Assembly: GCF_901933205.1 (NCBI RefSeq)
Contig: NC_044571.1
Location: 8,905,420-8,969,419 of the forward strand
Source of the DNA: Camarhynchus parvulus
Taxonomy: Eukaryota; Chordata; Aves; Passeriformes; Thraupidae
Length of the DNA: 64,000 nt
Reading direction: 5' to 3'
The position numbers were made by a program, and so were the translations under genes. This document shows positions 36,501 through 48,500 of the stretch, in pieces. The notes under the pieces are model-generated. The model made no database searches. It was not told the origin of the DNA and saw only the letters and a program-made list of their open reading frames with translations. Positions within the stretch are counted from its first letter, which is position 1. Each line of letters starts with the position of its first letter.

Positions 36501-39500
36501 TGCAATCCCTCCCTCCCTCTCTCCTCTCCGAATACATGCTTTTCAAATCTTGGATCTGAGAGAGGGCAGGCGTAGTCACTCCTTGTGTTTGGAAACTCAT
36601 ACTGAGGAGCTGCCCATTTTCTTGGTGCACCCTCTTGTCAAAGCTAAACAAAGAATGTGAAACTTTGGCTGGGAAGGGAAGTCTCTACTTGATATTCTTC
36701 TCACCAGCACTACATGTGGTGGTAAATCCCCACAAAGTGGGGGTACCCATATCCTGAGTATTTTACAGCATAGCCCTGGCCAGTTAATAAATGTTCAGTT
36801 GGAACAGGTTCAATGTGACATATTGGCAATATGATTTAGGTAAGTGGTATCTGCTAACTGTGGGAGAGCTTGAACCAACACTGAGTTTTGCAAGGCAGAT
36901 TACTATGGAAGCAGAACTTAATTTTTTTTTAAATGAGCACTAAGCTAAATGTGGAAAGCTGACAACTGCTGCTAGATCAAGGTGTTCCTAGTGCAAAGTT
37001 CTCATATGAAAGAGCAAAAATTAGATCTAACAAAGTTGAATGTGTCTGCTTAAAAACAGGAGGGAAAAATGGCCCAGTTGTCATCAAACTGCCCACATGG
37101 TGGCACACTTATTCCATGGACAAAAAGCATAGTAAAACCCCGCCTGCCCTCACTACCCCTCCAATATAATGGCTACAATCTTTAATGTTTGTCATAAAAA
37201 AAGAGCTTCCATTCTTTAAAGGCCTGACCTCCTCAAGTATAAGTGCACCTCTGCAGTGTTCTCCAATTTAAAGATTGATGGCTTTTTAAATAAGAGGGAT
37301 TTTTCCTTTTCTTCTCTGTGACCTTGATTAAGCAAAGTGATTTTATATTTTTGTCTGAACTTTTACATTTTTCTAATTGCTATGTGTGGGGCTTTTTTCT
37401 TCTCTGTGTCAGAAACACCGTGGTGCTCCCCCATTAAAGTGAAACATGGTTATGCAAACTGCAGGACACCTCAAGGGGAATATTACAAGAATGTGTTGGG
37501 CACCAGATGTGATATTCGCTGTCAGAAGGGCTACGAGCTGCATGGCCCTCACCAGCTGATTTGTCAGTCAAGCAAACGCTGGTCTGGGAAGGTGCTCTGC
37601 AAACGTAAGTGGTTGCAAAATCTTTGTGTGTGTGCCTTGTGCTCCAGCTTCAGACAATAAATTCTTATTTGCCATTGAAACTGATCTTTGGGTTGTTTTT
37701 TTATTTTATTATTATTTTACAGGTTTGCAGTATGCTTAGATATGTAGATTAGTTTGTTGTTGAGGATATCACCAGGGCTGCATGACATGATAAGCATCTC
37801 AGTGGTACAAACACTCGTGGCAGATGGGGAATATTTTACCAATGTGAGATTTTAATTTGTGAGAATAGTTTTATGACAGAGCCATAAAGCTCTTTTAAAA
37901 TATTGCCCATCTTAGACTTTGTAGGTTGATGCAATTTGTACCAGGTGTCTAAATGGCCTCTTACAGTAAAACATGTACTGAGCAGAGAGGAATAGGTAGG
38001 TACCTGTCATCCCTTTTCTCATTAAATATTGTATCAGAGTTAAATTTTGAAATGCAGCTAATGAGAATAGTGTGGAAAAAACCTCACGTTGAACAAGACT
38101 TTCTCCCACTTGTTGTTTGCCAGCTCCGTCTTTATTTCTGTGTAATACCCCATTGTGTGCATTACTGCAGAGGGAAGGTAACAAGTTTCCAGAAGTGTCT
38201 GTTTCCTTTTCCAGAAAAGCGTTGCCCTACCCTGTCCATGCCGACCAATGGAGGTTTCAAGTGTTTGGATGGTGCCTACTTTGGCTCGAGGTGTGAGTAC
38301 TACTGCTCCCCAGGCTACCAGCTCAAGGGGGACCGCATCGTCACCTGCATGGACAGCAAGGCCTGGAGCGGCCGCCCGGCAGCCTGTGTTGGTGAGTGAG
38401 GTGTTGGGGTGTGTGGTATCATCATAAGGTGCCTGCCACTGCCAAGTCCTGCACACATCAACTCCAAAAGGCCTTTTTGATCCAGTTCATGGGGAGAAAA
38501 AGCTACTGTCCTGTGGGATTCACATTCTCTGAACCTGAGAGAGGCAGAGAAGAGAACGATCAAAACAATTCTTGTCTTATTTGCTGCACCTGTGTTTGTG
38601 CACAAGTGGAATGCGTTGTGGAAGATTGTTTACCTGAAGGAATTTGGTAATTGTGGTAATTGGATTCTGGTGTGAGTGGTTTGTTTTCTTGACCAATCTC
38701 TGCAAGCTGTGCCCTGGTGGTCGGTCAGGAGACAGTCAAGATTTTGTTGAGTTCTTGTTCAGTTTCAGTTTAGATATAATATAATATAGAATAATATAGT
38801 TTGATGAAGTAATTAATTAGCCTTCTGATATCCTGGAGTCAGATGCACCATTCTTCCCACCCGTTGGGCAAAAATTGCACTGATACTGTGCCTCTTAAAG
38901 AAGCAGAGAGCAGTTTTCCAAGGGTGCAGGGTTCTGTCACTCAGTGCTTTCAGTCCAAAGCCAAGCATTGCCACTTTAATAGAGACAAGTCTGGTGTAAA
39001 TGGCCAGCACTTTACAATGCTTGTAATAGCCTTTGGTGATTCCTGAGTGACTTCTTGATAGACTGTGGTTACTGTGCTGCTCTTCCAGCATGTTCTCTGT
39101 GCTGTAATCTGTCACACTCTCTTCTGCTTAATGATTAAAAACAGGTTTGAAAGTAAACCTGTGGAAACCCAGAGCACTGGGAATATTTCTCTGTCTGCTC
39201 TGGGGTGCCCTGACCCCCAGGGGAGCACTGACTTTGACCCTCATTCATGGAGAAAGTTTCCTAGACTTCAAGATAGACTGGAATCCACAAAAGTGTGAAA
39301 TAGATTATAGAGAGTAGTGTAGGTGTATCACTTGGTGAGAAATTTAGGTTTTGGAATTTTTAGTATGTTGTGGATGGAAGCAAGATGGAGGGCACAGGGT
39401 GTGGTCCTGGGTTTCTTCTTCATGCTTCTTCTTCCTTCTTCTCCATGGGTTTGGGTGGCATTTTGTAACTGGGCAGAAAAGTCCCCATTGCAGTTCTTTG

Positions 39501-42500
39501 GGATCAGTTACTGGGTTAAAAGGGAAAATCATCTAGGTGTCTTTTCCTAATTGGATAGTTTAGTCTTAAAAGACCTTGTAACAAGAGATTGTTGGCCATT
39601 TTGTGCCTTCTAATGAAAAGCTGCCAACTCACAGTAGTGAGACTGTTTTACTGATAAGAAATAATAAACACTTGAGTCCAAACATGAACTATTGTCTCAA
39701 GTGCCTTCAATCCAGACCCAGAGAAACCAGCAACTGGTACCCTGGCAACTGGGACCCCCACAACAACCCATTGTCTGAACTGTTTTTCTTCCCTGGGATC
39801 ATGGTCTTCAAATATATCCAGAGAATGTGAATGGATTGTAGTTACCAGCATGGTTGCAGTGAGCTAATTTAAATTCCAGCCTAGTTCACTCTAGTTATGC
39901 CAGCAATTTTCATTACATAGCCAGTGGTCTCCTGGGAACCTCAGCGAGAAGAAGTATTTCTATTTACATAAATCAAAAGAGAGATAATCAAATATTGAGA
40001 TTTAACTTTCCTGACTACTAATGAAATTTCAGCACATAGTGAAGTCTCAGCCTGCTGCCACTGTTTCTGGGAAGCCTCTGATAAAAGCTTCAGCAGCCAC
40101 CCACAAAGGAAAGTATTTTTTTGGCCATCTGAAATGGGTACCAGTAATTTAAAGCATGTGGGTGGTAGAGTGTTTGTGCTTAGTGTCTTGTGTGTATGAT
40201 AACTTGGTTTTCCTCAGAATGCCTGTGGCTCAGTCTAGGTTGGCAAATGGCTTTGGAGCCTCTCCACTGTGGCCTGATGTTCATAAAATATTTTTCAGAT
40301 TTCCTGTGATTTGTTGTTGTACAAATGTAGAAATGAGCTGCTTGGGTCTAGACTGTTTGTGGTGTCTCTTGTTTTTGTTTGTAAAGACAAGCTTTGTCCT
40401 TTTCAGTGGTGTGGGCAGAGGAAGAAAAACAAACCTTTTATGTTTGGAAATGATAAAATACTGTCCTCTGTATTTCCTGGCACTTTCAGAAGCTCATCTG
40501 TGTGCAGAGATGGTGAGCTTATTACAAAGGATGCTGTCTTGCAGAGTAAAGTAAGCAAGTACCTTAAGCAGTAAAGAGGCTAAGTTAGAACTAACACTTC
40601 TTTTTTATTCCAAAAATGCAGAGTAGTTGTTGCACAGGGTTTCAAGTCCCAGTTGTTGCACAGGATTACAAATCCCGAGTAACCCAGTAAATGTAACACT
40701 AAGATTTAAGTTGTGGTAATACTGCATAGTTTGGAGAAGATCCCTTCAAATCTTGTGTGCACAGAGTTCCTATATACAAATACTGAGATCTGTTGTTAGC
40801 TGACTGTTTAATAAGGTTATATTTTGACCTCTTGATGGGGAGGATAGAGATTTTTTCTGACCAGACATCACAGACATAATTGTGGCCAGGCATAATTCTA
40901 ACAGTGCAATGACATTTGCAGTTGAACACTTTTTCCTTAATGTAATGCAGAAGTTACAGAGCTGCAGCCTACATAGTGGCCAGGAGAGGACTGGCTGAAC
41001 AGCTGAGAAGTGAAATTGAGGAGAGCAATGAAATACAAAGGCAAAAAGGCTGCTTAATTTCTTAACTTTGATATACAGTGAGTTGCACTGTGCACAGTAG
41101 GGATGCTACTTGTGATCAGAGCCATGGGCTAGTAAACTTCATGTCATGGAAGTGTCCTGGGGATTCCACAGCTTTTGGCATTGAGAAATTACTTCAGACC
41201 TGAACTTGAAGTGCTCCTGAAAACAAGGGCCTTTCCTTTACCCTTTTATACTGCAGTTGCACTGTGTAGCATTTTTGCACTAGGTTATGTGGACTTTGCA
41301 GTACAGCAGTGAAGATCCATGTAGGAAAGGCAGAGGACCTTTCAGTAGTCAAACATGTACTCATTAAAAGGAAGGAAAAACAGGTGTATTTTTTTAAAAT
41401 TAGATATGTTCTAGCAATGATGTACAGAAGTCCTTAGTGAGTATTCTGTCCTAACAAAGCAGACTGTCTCCTGCCCCCACCCTGTAAGATGAATGATATC
41501 CCTCATGTTGCTGAAATAATTTTGATTAAAAGAAAAATCAATGTACAGCTGGTTTTGGCTATTAGTTAGCTAAAAATGCCAATACTCACTTGAATAATAT
41601 TTCCATTATATCTTTAATGCACTGTAACATGTATTGAAATAGATACTTTCCTCTAGAAGATGGAAAAAATGTCCCTGTCTTTTCTTCTGGAAAGATTGCT
41701 TTTTCCTGCAGTTTGTATAACAGAGGTTGTGGTAAATGGCTGTCACCAAGCTAAGTCATCATTTTGTCACATCCTGAGGCTGTATTGATAGGATGCTTGT
41801 CCTAGTAGTGCTGGCTACTGATGTAAGACCTTATTATAAGAGTTACTAGGAAAAAATCAAATGCAGCATTGATTCTCCACAAAATGGTAATTGTGCCACT
41901 CTTCTGTTGTTTCTTATTTTGCCATTACTGCAGGAAAAATAACCAGCATGTTAAGAGTAACATGCACAGCTACCATGCAGAGATATATTGATGTTCAGTG
42001 TGCTTTAAAAATGCTCTTAGTCACATCAACTACTGCATGTCGGGGTCTCTTGCTGGTCAGAGTGACCCCGAGAAGAGTTGGAAAGTCTCTTTTCCCTGCC
42101 CGGTGCTTGAAGAAGGAGTCAGAGCTCTTCATTTCTTGGTCTCAAGGTTGTTTATTGTATCTTATCTATAAAATTCTTTCTCCTGTCCAGCTGAAGTCCG
42201 CTCAGCAAGACAGTGCAGGCACTCTGCCTGCCCCCAGGGCAGTGTTATGTCTTTGTACTAAAAACTACGTGTACAATGTTCACAATTACTTTCCAATACC
42301 TATCACCTGTGTTAGGCAGTGAGCTTCTACTCTAAACTAATCTGTAAGTGACAACATCACAGCAGGAGATGGAGGCCAAGAAGAAGGAGAAAGGCAGGAC
42401 ATGCCCAGATCCCTCCATCTTGGCCCCTGAACTTCATTCTAAAAAACCCCAAAAATCTACTTTTTCACCTTGTGATAAATTCACTATCATTCTACTTAAT

Positions 42501-45500
42501 TTGTCGTGGCTTGCAGATCTTCGTCTAAGGTTGGTAACTTGCTCCATGGGTCATAATCAAACCCACAGGCATTTTGGGCTCTGTGCTAGGGTTTCTGAGA
42601 CCCCTGGCAGGGGTCTTGGCTGCTCAGGACAGCCAGAGGATGTCCTGGGTCCTGACAACTGCACAGATGGACAAAGAAAAGGATGCAGATAAACAGAACA
42701 TCCAGACTCCCTGGGTGTGATCTTGCACATCCCTCCTTGGAGTTCAAAGCCATCCAAAATGACTTTTTAACTGAACTCTGTACAGAAATTTACTGTAATT
42801 ACTTTTAGTTGGGTTCTCTGCATTGCAAAGGGCTGATCACTGTCAGCTCTTCTTACAAAAAGGTGAGAAGTAAAGGCTCCATGCACCTTGGCTGGGATGA
42901 ATCCAGGGCTGAGGAGGCCAGCTGGAGGTGGTCCTGGACTGACAGCAGGGAAGGAGCTGTGGAGAAAACGCACAGCTCTGACAGATGCTCCAGTGCCCTT
43001 TTTTGTCACATTCATTTCAACAGATACTGAACCCCCGAGGATCCAGTGCCCGAGCGTGAAGGAGAAATCGGCGGAGCCCAACAAGCTGACGGTGCGCGTG
43101 TTCTGGGACACGCCCGAGGGGCGGGACACCGCCGACGGCATCCTCACCGAGTAGGTGAAAGGCTCTGCCCTGTGCTTTTCCTCCTCCTTACTCTTCTGTT
43201 AGCAGTTCAGCAGGCCAGGTACCCTTTTCCCTTCATTCATCCAAGGTGCTTTTTTATGGCTGTCACATATCACTGTTCTATAAAGAATTGCATGTTTGGA
43301 GGTGTTTTGCAGAGCTTCTTTGTGGGTCTCATGATGAGCAAGTTTTCTTACGCCAAGTAACCTTTTGTATATAACAATGAAAACAGTAGGTAACAGAAGA
43401 GGTAAGCTTGACTGTCTTACAAAAAACAAGGTGTGTCACAAAATGATATCTGCAATCATTGTGTTTCTGTCTTAAGGTAGTGCTGGCTACTGATGTCCCA
43501 GGATCCAGCAGTTACCTTTAAAATAACATTTCTTGTTTGTAACCTTGATGGATTTAAACATTGGATTTAGACATTACAGTTCAAAAATTTTGTTGCTTTC
43601 TACGATTTCACAGCCCCATTTTCCAGAAGAACAGGGTGTACTTCTCATGGTACTACTGTCTCTGATTTTTCCATTTTTATCATGCAGGATTTAGGTCAAT
43701 CTATCTGGATTACTATAATGGTGGGAGCATGGAAAATCTGTTTCTTTCAGTAAGCAAGTTACATAATTACATCAATGGACTGGTTAAGCTTAAAAGCTCA
43801 GAGTTGTTAAGCTTGAAGGTGTTTACAGTTTCATGTGAATACCAAAAAAACTAATAAAAGACAATGATATTGCCCTTCCATTGCTATAACTTAATAATTT
43901 CATAAAGAAGAATCCATTACATAGTTAAAAACCTGATTGTCATTAAGGTCTGATGTAACAATTTGGTGACAATTAACAACATCAAAAACTACACCTGGTA
44001 AAGTAAAAACTTGTAAAATGTCAGAATGAAGAAATTCCTAAGTCTTTTTGACAAAGGAATGTCGGATAGGCAAAAAAATGGGGAGTATCCCATGTAGACT
44101 TTGTCATACAAGTAACTGTTGTCAGCTCAAAAGAGCCAAGCTCTTGGTTCAGTGGAAGCTTTTCCATAAATCACATCTCTATTTTATAAAATATTGCTAA
44201 ACTCTGCTGTTTTATAGAGTATGCAGTGCTTTTCTTAAATGCACAGTTTCAGGAGTACAAAAGCTTTTCTGTTACATGGAAACCTCTTGGGTTACATGCT
44301 CTCTGCTTCAATACTGAGATTATATTTTACACTTCTGAATTCTCCCACCTTGTTTGCAGGACAGGGGCAAATTCCAGGTGAAAATGCTGCTGTGGATGAC
44401 CACACCCTTTTGCTGTGACACTGAATCTCACTTTCTGTACATATTAACAGTCACAAGTGACAATCACAGGAGCAGTTCAGAGCAGCTGGTTGGGAATACA
44501 TCCCCACTGTAAGAGGCTGGATGCTTTCTTTTTTAATGTTGACTTTTTCTTATGTAAGGAGAAGGAAGCTTGAGCTCCTCTGGGCATTATGGGCTTGGCT
44601 ACACTGGATTGTTTTATAGGAAGGGATCAGACCCTGCCCACTCCAACTCCCTTGTCTCACCAGCAGGGTGGGCTGCAGGTAGCAAATTTAAATACTCTGG
44701 TTGCTGCTGCCCAGCTTCTTCCTTTGCTGACTTTCAAATCTTCTGTCCTGGCAGGCAGCCAGACAATCCTATCATGCCACAAACATCCCTCTTTCAGGCT
44801 TTTACAGCATTGTGAGCAAATAAATACTGGTGAATTTATGAACATCTGTCCTGTTTTATCTCTTGGTTTAGTGTTATTTTGAAAGGCCTGCCACCAGGGT
44901 CACATTTTCCAGAAGGCGACCACAAAATCCAATATACTGTGTATGACAGAGCTGAAAACAAAGGCACTTGCAAATTTCTTGTTAAAGTCAGAGGTAAGGA
45001 TTTTTTACCTGTAAATACAGATACTGATTTGCACCTGGCTTAACAGGCAATTTGAAAATGTCCTCATTTATCTGCATATGTCTGTGTATATAAACTCTGT
45101 GATGATGCTGAAAGAGAACAGAGTCTTGCTGAAGACCCTGGGGGCCAGGTCTGCAGCGTTGCTGCACCTCCAGGAAGAGCTGCTTTGCTCAGTCCTGCCT
45201 CCAGCTCCACACCCCTTCCTTCCTGCCAGCTTCTCCTGCTACACAGCCTGTGAGCTGCTGAAATGAGGAGGTGAAGGCATTTTTTTCACATCTCTCAAGC
45301 AGGGCTGCCCTTTCACAGGTCCAGATGTTAACCTCTGGAGTTGAATATACAGAGGTGACCTATGGTTTTCGGTTTCAGCCCTTTGTGCTCCATGACATTT
45401 TGTCCCATGCGTACGCCTACACATCTGTTTCATTTCACATAAGAGTTGAGGGATGGGGGAGTTCAGGTTGATTGTTTGGGGTTTTTAAGTGCATGACTAA

Positions 45501-48500
45501 TAACACAGAAAGCAAACAGAAAAATGTCTTTGGTACTGGTATTCCACTGACCTGTGGTGCCTCAGTAACAAATGGTGATTCGTGCTGTGTCCTTCATTTT
45601 GTTTTGTTTTTTCTCTTGCTCAAAGTCAGGCGCTGTGTGAAGTTAAATGCCCCAGATAATGGCTACATCAAGTGCTCAGGTGATGGAAATAACTATGGTG
45701 CTACCTGTGAGTTCTCCTGCATTGGTGGCTATGAGCTGCAAGGAAGCCCAGCTCGAGTCTGCCAGTACAATTTGGGGTGGTCAGGAGTGGAGCCAACCTG
45801 TGCACGTAAGTGAGTATTTCACCATTCTGCCAGAAGGAATCCAGCACAGGGATGCTTAGGGCAGTGAGAATTTGGGAAAGGGGTGTGGGGTAGAATACAG
45901 CTGCAGTGTCCCAGAGGTAGGAAGCTTAGGGCAATGAGAATTTGGGAAGGGGGTGTGGGGTGGAATACAGCTGCAGTGTCCCAGAGGTAGGAAACATAGC
46001 GTCATTTTTGTGTCCTCTGTCAGTTTGCACTTAACAGCTGAAGCTTTTGCCACTTTTGACTGCTCTTTCCTAGAGTTTGTTTTAGCTCAAAGCTTTCTAC
46101 AAAATGTCACATTCTGGAGTCAATCCATTGTGCAAGCTAGAACAGTCTACAGTAAAATTGTTAGCTTCAATGAGGCCAGCATTTCACTCATGTCTTCTTT
46201 ATTATTGATTCTTGTTCTTGTGTTTCTGCTGTTGAACTCTGCCTCTAGAAATTGACCTGTTTTCAGTGTGCTCCATAACTTTTGTTTTAATTTTATTCCA
46301 GCCATGAATATTAATGTGAATGTGAGGACTGCAGCTGCACTTCTGGATCAATTTTATGAGAAGCGGAGACTGCTGATTATTTCAACTCCTACTGCTGCTA
46401 ACTTCTTCTACAGGATGCAGCTGGGGATGCTGCAGGTAAAACACATTTAAGAGGAATGTGCAACTATTTTTTTCTTTAAAGAAAGACACAAGGACAAGCT
46501 TCACTGTTTTACATAAATCCAAAAACTTCAGCTTTTATATTGTAGCCACTGAAAGATCTGGGTCAAGCAGTCATGGTTCCAGATTAATTCTTTTCACAGG
46601 GGTTTGAGTTGAAATATCCCCCCAGTCTCTAACTCAGCTCCATTCTGGATTGTGCTGCCTCTGACCAGTCACTGAATCCCAGGCAGTTCTGGCCCTTCCA
46701 TTCTCCCCAAATTAATTTAACTCATGCTCAATAAAAATTCCGTATCTCAGCTGCTAAAGAAGTTTAAAAAAACTCACAAACCCAACTCTCCAGCTGTTAA
46801 GCAGCTCATGCAGACCAGGCTTACAGAATTTGCAAGGAAGTCTGATTAGCTTCAGAAATAAAAAGTGCACCAGCAAACAAAGGACCAGAGATGCAGCACA
46901 GAAATCATCCAGAGTGCTGGAGGTAACACTGGGGTGCTTTGTTCCAAAAAACCCAAAACACCAGGTAATTTTCCTTCTTATGTGTTGTGTGATGCCTTTG
47001 TTAGCTTTTTGCTAGTCTTAGGGATAGATCTCCAAAATATATCTGTGTCCTCAGGGAACAGAAAGAAAGGAAGCAGTTCTGTATTCTTTCACAGCTACAA
47101 ATGCTCCTATCTTGTTTTTTCTTCTCACAGAATGTAACAAAATGCAGTATAAATAATCATTGAGATGTGAATGTGATGATATTTTTTACTGCTGGCTTAA
47201 ATTACACTTGTATTTAAGAAAGAAAAAGCCAACCCAAAAGAGCTCCTTTTCCCTATTAGATAAACTTGGCAAGAAAATTCAATATATTGATCAAACTGAA
47301 TTTAATGGCTATAGTACATTTTCCACTTCTTGGCAGCAGGCAGATGAGTTGGCATGGAAGAAAACTTTCTACAGTCAACTTCTGTTTCACATAATTTGCT
47401 TTGATTGCCAAATTAGGTTATTGGTACAATGCTTAGTATCCTGGCATCTTCTCATATAACTACAGAGACAAGTTGATATTTCTCCTAGGTGATCTCTGTG
47501 TGTTGGTTTCCTTAGAATATCTGAGAATCTGTTACTTAACCTCCCATGGAGTCACAAAGCTCCAGTTCTTTGCTGTGAGAATTCGAGTATTTGCAAAACA
47601 TGCTCTCAAATCAGTTTAAGACATTTAACTAATTTAAGAAGAGGGGACTTTGTGAACCCTTGCTGCACACTCAAAACATCCCCCTGTTCTCTCAGGGATA
47701 ACCAACCCCCCTCTCTCTCCTCTGAACCATTGCAGCCAGCACAGTGTGGGTTAGACCTGCGACACGTCACCGTGGTGGAGCTGGTGGGTGTCTTCCCAAC
47801 ACTGATAGGAAGAATAGGAGTGAAGCTGCTGCCCCCATCACTTGCCCTGCAGCTCAGGTAAAGGAAGCTCTCTCTGCTGTTGTATTTGCACCTTATCCTA
47901 CAAGTTGTGTTGCCTTTGATCCCTGCATCTTACTCTCCAAATACCACGTGTTCTACTCTAATGTACACAGCTAGACACTGCAGAGTAGATATTGGAGCAC
48001 ACCGGGGGATTAATTTGCTGGCTGTATAATAGCTACAGCAATTTAAAACACAATAACAAACTTATTTATATTTTTAGTATGACTATGTTCATAGGCATGT
48101 AAGTTTGTATTTTTGGGTCTGCCACTGAAAACACTTCAGAGTCTGTGTGTATTTGTGTTGGAGTTGCTCCTTTGCAAGGACAGCCCCAAATGGCAGAGAC
48201 AGCTCATCCTCTGCACCAGGGCTGGTGGTGGTTGTGGCCAGGCTAAAGGGGAAACTCTCTGAAGTCCCATATGTAGGAATGAGATGGGCATTATTTGAAA
48301 GAGGAAATTATCTCAGCCTCCCCAGCCTGACTGCAGCATCAGCAGTTCTACTGAGGTGCCTAAACTGTTTTGACTCGGGTTTAGACTGGCAGAGGATTGG
48401 TTTTCACTTGAAAGGAAGACTTCAAATGCCAGCATTTCCTAAGGACTGGAAGAGGAAAAAAAGCCAAAAGTGAAGGCCTCATTGGCAGGAAAAGAAGGAG

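Noticed and set aside
38058..38605. Minus-strand open frames across SRPX exon 4
   Set aside because: They are antisense shadows of a well-supported sushi exon.
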